From: Modicisalibacter coralii
GTDB taxonomy: Bacteria > Pseudomonadota > Gammaproteobacteria > Pseudomonadales > Halomonadaceae
Direction: 5' to 3'
DNA length: 38,041 bases
Assembly (NCBI RefSeq): GCF_004117855.1
Contig: NZ_QWBW01000043.1
Coordinates: 1 to 38,041, forward strand
A program made the position numbers and the translations under genes. Shown here one piece after another: positions 11,426 through 26,950 of the stretch (the first letter of the stretch is position 1; each line of letters begins with the position of its first letter). The notes beneath the pieces were generated by a model that did not search any database, was not told the origin of the DNA, and was given only the letters and a program-made list of their open reading frames with translations.

Positions 11426-11512
11426 TGGTGCCGAAGGGGGGACTTGAACCCCCACGACCATAAGGTCACTACCCCCTCAAGATAGCGTGTCTACCAATTC
11501 CACCACTTCGGC
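11426..11512 (-). tRNA. leuU: tRNA-Leu (GAG)
   Basis: An 87-base class II tRNA with a long variable arm and encoded CCA. The anticodon loop TTGAGGG lies between CTATC and GGTAG, giving anticodon GAG for CUC/CUU codons. It is downstream of secG, as leuU is in E. coli. No separate promoter is evident in the 119 bases between secG and the tRNA, so co-transcription with secG is likely. Confidence 0.96.
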
Positions 11513-11631
11513 ATCAGGGGGCGAACACACAGTCGATCTTGCTGACTCACCGTGTGCTCGTTGCTCGGACAACCTCGAAACCCGAAAACTGCCCGAAACA
11601 GCACTACATTTCAACGTCTAAGGCGTGGAGA

Positions 11632-11994
11632 TCACTCTCCGGAATCCTCTAGCGTTGGCGCAGTATTATCCCCACCTTGATCGCTTTCGTCAAGGGTCGG
11701 TACCGATTTCTGCTGTTCGACCACCTTGGCGTCGGGAATCCCCACCTCAGGCGCATTGTCGGCCTGGGAGGAGGCGAAGTACGCCAGCGCCAGCGAGGTG
11801 GCGAAGAACGCCGCCGCCAGGGCGCCGGTCAGCTTGGCGAGAAAGCTCCCGCTGCCGCGCGAGCCGAACACGGTCTGGGAGGCGCCGCCACCGAAGGAGG
11901 CCCCGGCATCGGCACCTTTGCCCTGCTGCAACAGGACGAGGGCGACCAGCGCGATGGCGATCGCCACATGAATCATGAGAATGGCAACTTGCAT
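11632..11994 (-). CDS. secG: protein translocase subunit SecG
   Basis: A 120-residue inner-membrane protein that joins SecY and SecE to form the translocon. It has two membrane segments (about 3-21 and 55-72) joined by a loop with LLQQGKGADAGASFGGGASQ, the hallmark of SecG. The cytoplasmic or periplasmic tail after residue 75 is acidic and variable. It follows tpiA by six bases and precedes tRNA-Leu. Confidence 0.95.
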   Translation of the reverse strand: MQVAILMIHVAIAIALVALVLLQQGKGADAGASFGGGASQTVFGSRGSGSFLAKLTGALAAAFFATSLALAYFASSQADNAPEVGIPDAKVVEQQKSVPTLDESDQGGDNTAPTLEDSGE

Positions 11995-12000
11995 GGTTGT

Positions 12001-12750
12001 TTAACCTGCTGACTGACAGATGGCTAGAAAATCGTCGACCTTGAGCGAGGCACCGCCCACCAGGCCGCCGTCGATGTCCGGCTGGGCGAGCAGTTCGGCC
12101 GCGTTGTCGGCATTCATGCTGCCGCCGTAGAGCAACCGCATTCCCTCCGCCAGCGAGCGATCGAAGCCGGCCTGATAGGCACGGATCTCGCTCATCACTT
12201 CCTGGGCCTGCTCGGGGGTCGCGGTGCGCCCGGTGCCGATCGCCCAGACCGGTTCGTAGGCGATGGTCACCGCGGCACGCTGCGCCGGCTCCAGACGCGC
12301 CATCACGGCCCCCACCTGACGCAGCACCACATCGCGGGTGCGGCCGGCATCGCGCTCCTCGAGCGTTTCGCCGACACACAGGATGGGGCGCAGCTCGGCC
12401 GTGAGCGCCGCCAGCAGGCGGTCGTAGACGTCGTCGTCGCTTTCCCGGTAGAGCGCCCGGCGCTCGGAGTGGCCGACCAGCACGTAGTCGACGCCGAACT
12501 CGCGCAGCATGCCGCCGCTCACCTCCCCGGTATGCGCACCACCGTGCTGGGGATTCAGGGTCTGGGCGCCGAGCATCACCGGCGTGCCGCCCAGGGCCCG
12601 CTGCGCGGCCGCCAGATAGGGAAACGGCGGAATCAGACAGACCTCCACGGACGGAGATAGCCCGGCCTCGGCGAACGCCTCGCCGAACCGCTCGACCAGC
12701 GTCAGGGAACCGTTCATCTTCCAGTTGCCGGCGATCAGCGGCATGCGCAT
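12001..12750 (-). CDS. tpiA: triosephosphate isomerase
   Basis: A 249-residue TIM-barrel enzyme interconverting dihydroxyacetone phosphate and glyceraldehyde 3-phosphate in glycolysis and gluconeogenesis. Catalytic residues are K11 (NWKMNG), H94 (VGHSERR) and E166 (AYEPVWAIGTG); the phosphate-binding GGSMN and GGLVGGASL segments are near the C-terminus. MRMPLIAGNWK could also start at the third residue. It lies between glmM and secG, as in Pseudomonas. Confidence 0.97.
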   Translation of the reverse strand: MRMPLIAGNWKMNGSLTLVERFGEAFAEAGLSPSVEVCLIPPFPYLAAAQRALGGTPVMLGAQTLNPQHGGAHTGEVSGGMLREFGVDYVLVGHSERRALYRESDDDVYDRLLAALTAELRPILCVGETLEERDAGRTRDVVLRQVGAVMARLEPAQRAAVTIAYEPVWAIGTGRTATPEQAQEVMSEIRAYQAGFDRSLAEGMRLLYGGSMNADNAAELLAQPDIDGGLVGGASLKVDDFLAICQSAG

Positions 12751-12819
12751 GAGCTACCCCCTTTCTCGAAGTGGTGCAAGATGGTATAGGAGCGTCCCGG
12801 GCAAGACAACCGCCCCGGA

Positions 12820-14165
<1,346 letters not shown>

Positions 14166-14169
<4 letters not shown>

Positions 14170-15029
14170 GGTTCAGCGCCTTCCTGTAGCACGGCCCAGG
14201 TCATGTTGATGGCATCCACGCTGGGGCCCACATCGTGAACGCGAAGAATCCGCGCGCCGCGTTCGACGGCCAGCGTCGACAGCGCCAGTCCGCCCGCCAG
14301 GCGCTCCTCGACCGGGCGGTCGAGCACCTGCCCGATCATGCGCTTGCGCGACATCCCGGCCAGCACCGGCAGGCCGAAGTCGGCCAGCGTGTCCAGGCGA
14401 TTGAGCAGGCGCAGGTTGTGCGCGACGGTCTTGGCAAAGCCGAAGCCCGGGTCGAGGATCAGCCGCTCGCGGCGGATACCCGCCTTTTCGCAGGCGGCGA
14501 TCCGCTCGGCGAGGAACGTCGCCACGGCCTGCTCCACCGGCTCAGCATAGTCGGCCGCCTGCTGCATGTCCCCCGGTTCGCCGAGCATGTGCATCAGGCA
14601 GACCGGCAGCCCGCTGGCGGCCGCCACCTCGAGCGCAGCAGGCCGGCGCAGCGCACGCACGTCGTTGAGCATGCCGGCACCGGCGTCGCTCACCGCGCGC
14701 ATCACCTCGGGCGAGCTGGTATCCACCGAGACCAGGGCGTCGAGCTCGTGAACCAGCGCCTCGACGATCGGCACCACCCGGTCGAGTTCGGCCTGCTCGG
14801 GGACCGGCTCGGCCCCGGGGCGCGTCGACTCGCCGCCCACGTCGATGATCGCCGCACCCTCGGCGAGCATGGCCTCGGCATGGCGCAGGGCATCGTCGCG
14901 AACGGCGAAGCGTCCGCCGTCGGAGAAGGAGTCCGGCGTGACATTGAGGATCCCCATCACCCGGGGGTAGGAGAGGTCGAGCCGGTGCCGACCGCACTGC
15001 AACACGGCCTCGGATGCGACATCTGTCAT
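14166..15029 (-). CDS. folP: dihydropteroate synthase
   Basis: A 287-residue TIM-barrel enzyme joining p-aminobenzoate to dihydropterin pyrophosphate in folate synthesis; it is the sulfonamide target. Signatures are [14 protein letters not shown] (26-39), [12 protein letters not shown] and [10 protein letters not shown], with K and SRK/R residues near the C-terminus. It overlaps the glmM start by 4 bases and follows ftsH by 100 bases, the same ftsH-folP-glmM order as in E. coli. Confidence 0.97.
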
Positions 15030-15082
15030 GGCAGGGTCCCGATGGCAAAAAGCGTCACTCTAATCAGAGCCTCATAACGGTG

Positions 15083-15106
15083 CAAGGCGCCCCGAAGGGC
15101 GCCTTG
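15083..15106 (-). other. strong hairpin between ftsH and folP
   Basis: A perfect 10-bp stem CAAGGCGCCC/GGGCGCCTTG closes a 4-base loop. No T-run follows on the minus strand, so it may be a processing or stability hairpin that lowers folP expression, or a weak terminator. Confidence 0.5.
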
Positions 15107-15129
15107 TCCGTGGTCACGAAAGTGGACCG

Positions 15130-17091
<1,962 letters not shown>

Positions 17092-17151
17092 GGGAATACC
17101 CTCATTGCATCAATCTGTCCGCCAAGCGTGCCCATGGCTCGACACTACCCT

Positions 17152-17180
17152 AGATGAGGGCGGTCGGCCACGCCTGCAAG
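17152..17180 (-). promoter_or_regulatory. candidate heat-shock promoter for ftsH
   Basis: On the minus strand CTTGCAG (17174-17180) and CCTCATCT (17152-17159) are 14 bases apart, close to the sigma-32 pattern CTTGAAA and CCCCATNT. ftsH is under sigma-32 control in E. coli. The match is imperfect. Confidence 0.4.
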
Positions 17181-17181
17181 C

Positions 17182-17829
17182 TCAGCCCTTGAATCCGTCT
17201 GCCAGCAGATAGACCTCGCGCGAGCGATCGCGCGACGCTCCCGGCTTGCGGGTGACCACCCGGGCGAAGCGGTCGCGCAGCGCCTTCAGGTAGTCGTCGA
17301 ACCCTTCGCCCTGGAACACCTTGGTGAGAAGGCGCCCCCCGGGCGTCAATGTCTGGGTGGCCAGATCCAGCGCCAGTTCGACCAGGTACATCGCCTTGGG
17401 CTGGTCGATGGCGGCCATGCCACTCATGTTGGGTGCCATGTCGGAAATGATCAAATCCACCGGGCGCCCGTCGAGCTGCGCCAGGATCGCCTCCAGCACG
17501 GCATCCTCGGTGAAGTCGCCCTGCACGAAGCTGACACCGGCCAGCGAGTCCATCTCGAGGATGTCGGAAGCGATCACCAGGCCGCCCGGCCCCACCCGCT
17601 CGGCCGCCACCTGGCTCCAGCCCCCCGGGGCCGCGCCGAGGTCGATCACCGTCAGGCCGGGCTTGAAAAGCCGATCCTTGTCGTCGAGTTCGAGCAGCTT
17701 GTAGCTGGCCCGGCTGCGATAGCCGTCCTGCCACGAACGCTGCACGTAGGGATCGTCGAAATGTTCCTTGAGCCAGCCGGCACTGCTCTTGCTGCCGGTG
17801 GCGGGCTTGCTGGAAGTGGTTCGCGCCAC
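17182..17829 (-). CDS. rlmE: 23S rRNA (uridine(2552)-2'-O)-methyltransferase
   Basis: A 215-residue SAM-dependent methyltransferase (FtsJ/RrmJ) that methylates U2552 in the A-loop of 23S rRNA. The catalytic K-D-K-E set is K44, D130, K170 and E205, each six residues later than in E. coli. The SAM site is [13 protein letters not shown] (61-73). The start is a GTG at 17829 with AGGTGA upstream. It lies 90 bases ahead of ftsH, as in the E. coli rrmJ-ftsH pair, and is divergent from yhbY. Confidence 0.96.
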   Translation of the reverse strand: MARTTSSKPATGSKSSAGWLKEHFDDPYVQRSWQDGYRSRASYKLLELDDKDRLFKPGLTVIDLGAAPGGWSQVAAERVGPGGLVIASDILEMDSLAGVSFVQGDFTEDAVLEAILAQLDGRPVDLIISDMAPNMSGMAAIDQPKAMYLVELALDLATQTLTPGGRLLTKVFQGEGFDDYLKALRDRFARVVTRKPGASRDRSREVYLLADGFKG

Positions 17830-17932
17830 GCAATCACCTAAGCGGGCCTGCCCAAGGGGCGGGGCCTTGAATCACAGGGGTGTCGAGGGTGCGGGGAGAA
17901 ACGTCGAGTGAGGTCAATCCGGCCGGAGCGCT

Positions 17933-17960
17933 TTGCAATGCCCGTCTTTCGCCTTACCAT
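17933..17960 (+). promoter_or_regulatory. candidate promoter of yhbY
   Basis: TTGCAA (17933-17938) and TACCAT (17955-17960) are 16 bases apart in the 230-base divergent gap between rlmE and yhbY, leaving a leader of about 90 bases. Confidence 0.4.
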
Positions 17961-18059
17961 GGCGCGTTCAGTGGTCGCGACCCGGACCGATGCCGTCACG
18001 ACCGTCGCCGACCGCACTTGCCGCTCCCCACGCACGCCAACCGGAACGATCACGATACC

Positions 18060-18386
18060 ATGAGCTTGTCACAGGCACAAAAGAAAGCATTTCGCAGCAT
18101 CGGCCATCATCTCTCGCCCATCGTGACGGTTTCCGACAACGGTCTGAGTGACGGCGTGATCGCCGAACTCGAGCGCGCGCTCGCCGATCACGAGCTGGTC
18201 AAGATCAAGATCGCCGTCGGTGAACGCGACACCCGCCGGGCCGTGGCCGAGCAGCTGTGCACCGATACCGGCGCCGAGCTGGTGCAGACCATCGGCAAGG
18301 TCGCGCTGCTCTATCGCGACAACCCCAAGGCCAATCCCAAGCTGTCGAACATCAAGCGCTTCGAGTCACATCACGGCCGGCACTGA
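18060..18386 (+). CDS. yhbY: YhbY/RlmE-neighbour ribosome assembly RNA-binding protein (CRM domain)
   Basis: A 108-residue single CRM-domain protein associated with pre-50S particles. It shows the family pattern QKKAFRSIGHHLSPIVTV (7-24), VSDNGLSDGVIAELERAL, a GxG-like IGKVALLYRDNP motif and a short basic tail. E. coli YhbY has 97 residues. The ATG at 18060 fits the family start; the frame is open further upstream but the extra 60 residues do not fit. It is divergent from rlmE and convergent with greA, as in other gammaproteobacteria. Confidence 0.93.
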   Translation: MSLSQAQKKAFRSIGHHLSPIVTVSDNGLSDGVIAELERALADHELVKIKIAVGERDTRRAVAEQLCTDTGAELVQTIGKVALLYRDNPKANPKLSNIKRFESHHGRH

Positions 18387-18403
18387 CGCGCTTCGCGCGA
18401 GCC

Positions 18404-18502
18404 GTAAGTCATGAGCTTTGAGCTGTAAGCAAACACCCCCGAGGCAGAACCTCGGGGGTGTTTGGGTTTGACTGACAGCTTACAGCTTAACGCTTACAGC
18501 TG
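18404..18502. repeat. AGCTGTAAGC-type inverted repeats flanking a terminator
   Basis: AGCTGTAAGC (18421-18430) recurs in inverted form as GCTTACAGCT (18492-18501), with a further CTTACAGCT copy (about 18479-18487) and a degenerate GTAAG copy on the left (about 18404). These arms flank the 18431-18463 hairpin, so the whole stretch can fold as one long cruciform or stem. Confidence 0.6.
18431..18463. terminator. bidirectional terminator between yhbY and greA
   Basis: A perfect 14-bp stem AAACACCCCCGAGG/CCTCGGGGGTGTTT closes a 5-base loop. Both flanks supply short T-runs, and it lies between convergent yhbY and greA. Confidence 0.85.
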
Positions 18503-18504
18503 GG

Positions 18505-18977
18505 TCACAGGTGCTCGACGCTGGAGATCTCGTACTCGACATCGCCGCCGGGCGTGCGCACGCCGACCACGTCGCCCTCTTCCTTCCCGATCAGCGCCCG
18601 GGCGATCGGCGAGGTCACCGAGATCTTGCCGGCCTTGATGTCGGCCTCGTCCTCGCCGACGATCTGATAACGCACCTCTTCGTCGTTGTCGAGGTTGAGC
18701 AGCTCGACGGTGACGCCGAAGATCACCTTGCCGGTACGGGGCATCTTGGTGACGTCGATCACCTGGGCCACGGAGAGCTTGGACTCGATCTCCTGGATGC
18801 GCCCTTCGATGAACCCCTGTTGCTCGCGGGCGGCGTGATATTCGGCGTTTTCCTTGAGATCGCCGTGCTCGCGCGCCTCGGCGATGGCATTGATCACCCG
18901 AGGACGCTCCACACCCTTGAGCTGGTTGAGCTCTTCACGCAGACGAACCTCGCCTGCCACGGTCATCGGGACCTTGT

Positions 18978-18981
<4 letters not shown>
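18505..18981 (-). CDS. greA: transcription elongation factor GreA
   Basis: A 158-residue factor that restarts backtracked RNA polymerase by stimulating transcript cleavage. The N-terminal coiled coil carries the acidic tip motif in [18 protein letters not shown] (about 37-54); the C-terminal domain has the FKBP-like VYEI-type strands ([16 protein letters not shown]). The start ATG overlaps the carB stop by 4 bases (ATGA), so greA is the last gene of the carA-carB-greA operon, the order found in Pseudomonas. Confidence 0.97.
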
Positions 18982-22208
<3,227 letters not shown>

Positions 22209-22263
22209 GACGATTCCCGCTGAAGAATAAGTGACGAACGGCGACGAAACGGGGGACGGCGGA

Positions 22264-23409
22264 TCAGCGGCGCGCCCGCAGCATCTCCACGAAGCGGTCG
22301 AACAGCGGCGACACGTCGCGCGGGCCCGGGCTCGCCTCGGGGTGCCCCTGGAAGCTGAAGGCCGGCCGGTCGGTACGTTCGACGCCCTGCAGGGTGCCGT
22401 CGAACAGCGAGCGGTGCGTGGCGCGCAGCGTCGCCGGCAGGCTGGTCTCGTCGACCGCGAAGCCATGGTTCTGGCTGGTGATCATCACGTGGCCGCTGTC
22501 GAGATCCTGCACCGGGTGGTTGGCGCCGTGGTGGCCGTGGTTCATCTTCACGGTCGTCGCCCCGGAGGCCAGCGCCAGCAGCTGATGCCCCAGGCAGATG
22601 CCGAACACCGGCAGCCCGCTCTCGAGAATCTCGCGGATCGCCGCGATGGCGTAGTCACACGGCTCGGGATCGCCGGGGCCATTGGCGAGGAACACGCCGT
22701 CGGGGTTCAGCGCCAGCACCTCGCTGGCCGGGGTCTGCGCGGGCACCACGGTCAGCCGGCAACCGCGCGCGGCGAGCAGGCGCAGGATGTTGTGCTTGAC
22801 CCCGTAGTCGTAGGCGACCACATGGTAGGGCCGTTCGCCCGCCGCGGCGTCGGCGTAGCCTTCACCCAGCGTCCAGTCGGCCTGGCTCCATTCGTAGCGC
22901 TCGGTGCAGCTGACCACCCGGGCCAGGTCCATGCCCTTGAGGCCCGGAAAGTCGCGCGCGATGGCCAGCGCCCGCTCGACGGCATCGTCGCCCTCGGCGT
23001 CGGGACCGGCGAGGATGGCGCCGTTCTGGGCGCCCTTGTCACGCAGGATGCGGGTCAGCCGGCGGGTGTCGATGTCGGCGATGCCCAGCACGTTCTGGCG
23101 CTTTAGATACGTATCGAGGCTCGCCTGGTTGCGGAAGCTGCTGGCGATGAGCGGCAGATCGCGGATCACCAGCCCGGCGGCGGCGATGCGCGTCGATTCG
23201 ACGTCCTCGTCGTTGGTGCCGGTGTTGCCGATGTGCGGGTAGGTCAGCGTGACGATCTGTCGGGTGTAGGAGGGGTCGGTGAGGATTTCCTGGTAGCCGG
23301 TCATGGCCGTGTTGAACACCACCTCGCCGCTGGTCTGCCCATCGGCGCCGATGGCGCTGCCATGAAATACGCTGCCATCTTCCAAGGCCAGTATCGCGGG
23401 TCTGTTCAA
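22264..23409 (-). CDS. carA: carbamoyl-phosphate synthase small subunit (glutaminase)
   Basis: A 381-residue subunit that hydrolyses glutamine and channels ammonia to CarB. The class I amidotransferase triad is seen in [10 protein letters not shown] (Cys), GHPEASPG (His and Glu). I chose the TTG at 23409, giving (M)[12 protein letters not shown], because GGAGG ends eight bases before it and family members start at this point; E. coli carA also starts at UUG. An in-frame ATG five codons upstream (23424) would place GGAGG inside the gene and has only a weak site of its own. It lies 55 bases before carB. Confidence 0.95.
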   Translation of the reverse strand: MNRPAILALEDGSVFHGSAIGADGQTSGEVVFNTAMTGYQEILTDPSYTRQIVTLTYPHIGNTGTNDEDVESTRIAAAGLVIRDLPLIASSFRNQASLDTYLKRQNVLGIADIDTRRLTRILRDKGAQNGAILAGPDAEGDDAVERALAIARDFPGLKGMDLARVVSCTERYEWSQADWTLGEGYADAAAGERPYHVVAYDYGVKHNILRLLAARGCRLTVVPAQTPASEVLALNPDGVFLANGPGDPEPCDYAIAAIREILESGLPVFGICLGHQLLALASGATTVKMNHGHHGANHPVQDLDSGHVMITSQNHGFAVDETSLPATLRATHRSLFDGTLQGVERTDRPAFSFQGHPEASPGPRDVSPLFDRFVEMLRARR

Positions 23410-23433
23410 CGCAACGTCCTCCATTGCTCTTCG

Positions 23434-23595
23434 TCAGTCAGGATGCTCGCCCAGCTCGTGCCGCCGCGGGCTGTCATTCGGAATCTTCGGCGTGCCGATC
23501 GCCGCTGCCGTCGGGCGCGCAGGTCGTAAAAAAGCGGGACGAAACCCGGTAAAGATCGGTTTCATCCCGCTTGGTGTCATCGCTTCGCCCAACAT
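23434..23595 (-). CDS. possible leader ORF ahead of carA
   Basis: An open frame of 53 codons starts at ATG 23595 (in-frame ATGs also at 23580 and 23565). It runs through the terminator hairpin (23526-23572) and stops at 23434, about 25 bases before the carA TTG. It begins MLGEAMTPSGMKPIF and the T-run of the hairpin is read as A-F-L. Ribosome-binding sites are weak. The layout recalls leader peptides that couple translation to attenuation, as in E. coli pyrBI, but translation is unproven. Confidence 0.35.
   Translation of the reverse strand: MLGEAMTPSGMKPIFTGFRPAFLRPARPTAAAIGTPKIPNDSPRRHELGEHPD
23526..23572 (-). terminator. hairpin terminator or attenuator in the carA leader
   Basis: On the minus strand a 15-bp stem (23558-23572 with 23532-23546, one G-U pair) closes an 11-base loop and is followed by TTTTTT. 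A TAGAAT hexamer (minus strand, 23634-23639) lies between dapB and the hairpin, so the hairpin could sit in a carAB leader as well as end dapB. Confidence 0.8.
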
Positions 23596-23684
23596 GGCCT
23601 TGCGGGTTGCCTGAGCCCGGCCAAATTGACTGGATTCTACAGGATTTCCGGCCCGGCGACTACCCTCGACGCACCGGCGCCTGG

Positions 23685-24687
<1,003 letters not shown>

Positions 24688-24762
24688 AAAAGACAACAAG
24701 ACACGTTGCTCGGCGCTTCACCGGTTAGCGACCTGTCACCTCAACGAGTACGGCACCCGCAC

Positions 24763-25890
24763 ATGGTTACATCACTGCTCAAGGCCGCCGTCGGCACGGC
24801 CGTCGCGCTAGGCTGCATGGCCGCCCAGGCCGACCCGATCACCGTCACCGACATCGCCGGCCGCCAGGTCACCGTCGATGCCCCCGTGGAGCGAGTGATC
24901 CTCGGCGAAGGCCGTCAGATCTATCTGATCGGTGCGCTGGAGCCCGAGTCGCCGTTCGCCCACGTGGTGGGCTGGCGCCACGACTTCTCCGAGGCCGATC
25001 CGGACAACTATGCCGCCTACGCCGCGAAGTTCCCGGAGCTCAAGGACATCCCCACCTTCGGCGGCTTCAAGGACGGCACCTTCGACGTCGAGCAGGCCGC
25101 CGCCCTCCAGCCCGACGTGGTGCTGATGAATCTCGAGGCCAAGGCGGCCACCGAGGATGCGGCCTACGACGACAAGCTGGCCCAGCTGGGCATTCCCATC
25201 GTCTACGTGGACTTTCGCGAGAAGCCGCTCGAGCACACCATCCCCTCGATGCGGCTGATGGGGCGCCTGCTCGGTGACGAACAGCGCGCCGAGGCCTTCA
25301 TCGACTTCGCCGAGGCCCAGCTGGCCCGGGTCACCGACACGATCGCGGCCGCCGATCCCGAGCGGCCGAAGGTCTTCATCGACCGTGCCGGCGGGTATTC
25401 GGAGGACTGCTGCATGAGCTTCGGCCCCGGCAACTTCGGCAAGTACGTCGAGCTCGCCGGCGGCGACAACATCGCCGACGGCATCATCCCCAACACCTTC
25501 GGCACGCTCAACCCGGAGCAGATCATCGCCGCCAACCCCGACCAAGTGGTGGTCACCGGCGGCAACTGGGACGCCTACGTGCCGGGCGGCGACTGGGTCG
25601 GCGTGGGGCCGGGGGCCGACCTGCAAAAGGCCCGCGCCAAGCTCGAGAAACTGACCCATCGCACCGCCATGACCGGCATCACGGCCGTCGAGACCGGCGA
25701 CGTCCACGCCATCTGGCACCAGTTCTACAACAGCCCCTACTACTTCGTCGCTGTGCAGCGGCTGGCCAAGTGGTTCCACCCGTCGCTGTTCGCCGATCTC
25801 GACCCCGAGGCCACCCTGCGGACGCTCCACGAGCGTTTCCTGCCGGTGGACTACGAGCCCGGCTACTGGGTATCCCTGCAAGATGAGTGA
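24763..25890 (+). CDS. periplasmic substrate-binding protein of an iron-siderophore type ABC importer
   Basis: A 375-residue protein with a signal peptide (hydrophobic 4-20, likely cleavage AQA/D after residue 23). The mature part has the two-lobe pattern of the FepB/BtuF/TroA-like family: DIAGRQVTVDAPVERVIL (30-47), a PDVVLMN segment at about 117-123 and NPDQVVVTGG in lobe 2. The only mature cysteines are vicinal, C216-C217, in YSEDCCMSFG. The start is placed at 24763 because the signal peptide begins there; an upstream in-frame ATG (24682) falls inside the candidate Fur box. No strong ribosome-binding site. The stop overlaps the permease start by 8 bases. No TonB receptor is adjacent, so the ligand (ferric siderophore, heme or cobalamin) is open. 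Confidence 0.85.
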   Translation: MVTSLLKAAVGTAVALGCMAAQADPITVTDIAGRQVTVDAPVERVILGEGRQIYLIGALEPESPFAHVVGWRHDFSEADPDNYAAYAAKFPELKDIPTFGGFKDGTFDVEQAAALQPDVVLMNLEAKAATEDAAYDDKLAQLGIPIVYVDFREKPLEHTIPSMRLMGRLLGDEQRAEAFIDFAEAQLARVTDTIAAADPERPKVFIDRAGGYSEDCCMSFGPGNFGKYVELAGGDNIADGIIPNTFGTLNPEQIIAANPDQVVVTGGNWDAYVPGGDWVGVGPGADLQKARAKLEKLTHRTAMTGITAVETGDVHAIWHQFYNSPYYFVAVQRLAKWFHPSLFADLDPEATLRTLHERFLPVDYEPGYWVSLQDE

Positions 25891-26950
25891 AACGACCACC
25901 GCGGCCGACGCACCCGACGAGGGCAATTTCTATCGCGCCCTGGTGATTCGGCGCCAGCTGATTCTCGCCGCGCTGACCCTGGCGCTGGCACTCAGCCTGT
26001 GCATCGACCTGGCGCTGGGGCCGGCGCGCTTCACGCTGTCCCAGGTCATCGCCGCGATTCTCACCCCCGATGCCGTCAGCCAGCCGCTGCGGGTCGTGCT
26101 GTGGGAGATCCGCATGCCGGTGGCGCTGATGGCGCTGGTGGTGGGCGCCAGCCTGTCGATCGCCGGCGCCCAGATGCAGACCATTCTCAGCAACCCGCTG
26201 GCCAGCCCGTTCACCCTGGGCATTTCGGCCGGGGCGAGTTTCGGTGCCGCCCTGGCACTCGCCTTCGGCGTGACGCTAATTCCCGGGCTGGTCGATTACG
26301 TCATCCCGATCAATGCCTTCGTGATGGCGATGCTGACCGCCTTCGCCATCCACCTGCTGAGCCTGAAGCGGGGCGTGACGATCGAGACCATCGTGCTGCT
26401 GGGCATCGCCATGGTCTTCATCTTCAACTCGCTGATGGCGCTGATCCAGTTCTTCGCCAGCCAGCAGGCGGTCTCCGCGGTGGTGTTCTGGACCATGGGC
26501 AGCCTGACCAAGGCGACCTGGCCCAAGCTCGGTATCTCCGTCGCCGTGCTCGCGGTGGTGGTGCCGCTGCTGGCCCGCCATGGCTGGGCGCTGACCGCCA
26601 TGCGCCTGGGCGACGCCAAGGCCGAGAGCCTGGGTGTCAGGCCGCGTGCGCTGCGCCTCGAGGTGCTGGTGCTGGTCTCGTTGCTGGCCGCCATCGCCGT
26701 CGCCTTCGTCGGCACCATCGGCTTCATCGGCCTGGTCGGGCCGCACATCGCCCGCCTGCTGCTGGGCGAGGATCAGCGTTTCTTCCTGCCCGGCTCGGCG
26801 CTCTGCGGTGCCCTGCTGCTGTCCGTCGGCTCGGTGCTGTCGAAGGTGATCATTCCCGGCACCATCATCCCCATCGGCATCATCACTTCGCTGGTGGGCA
26901 TTCCGTTCTTCCTGTTCCTGGTGCTCAACCACAAGAAGGCTTCATGGTAA
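25883..26950 (+). CDS. FecCD-family ABC importer permease
   Basis: A 355-residue polytopic inner-membrane protein of the FecCD/BtuC family, about ten membrane segments. Family features are WEIRMPVALMALVVGASLSI (76-95), GAQMQTILSNPLASPFTLGIS, the coupling-helix region GDAKAESLGVRP, and GLVGPHIARLLLGEDQRF near the C-terminus. It overlaps the binding-protein stop by 8 bases and the ATPase start by 7, so all three are translationally coupled. One permease gene implies a homodimer, unlike FepD/FepG pairs. Confidence 0.93.
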   Translation: MSETTTAADAPDEGNFYRALVIRRQLILAALTLALALSLCIDLALGPARFTLSQVIAAILTPDAVSQPLRVVLWEIRMPVALMALVVGASLSIAGAQMQTILSNPLASPFTLGISAGASFGAALALAFGVTLIPGLVDYVIPINAFVMAMLTAFAIHLLSLKRGVTIETIVLLGIAMVFIFNSLMALIQFFASQQAVSAVVFWTMGSLTKATWPKLGISVAVLAVVVPLLARHGWALTAMRLGDAKAESLGVRPRALRLEVLVLVSLLAAIAVAFVGTIGFIGLVGPHIARLLLGEDQRFFLPGSALCGALLLSVGSVLSKVIIPGTIIPIGIITSLVGIPFFLFLVLNHKKASW

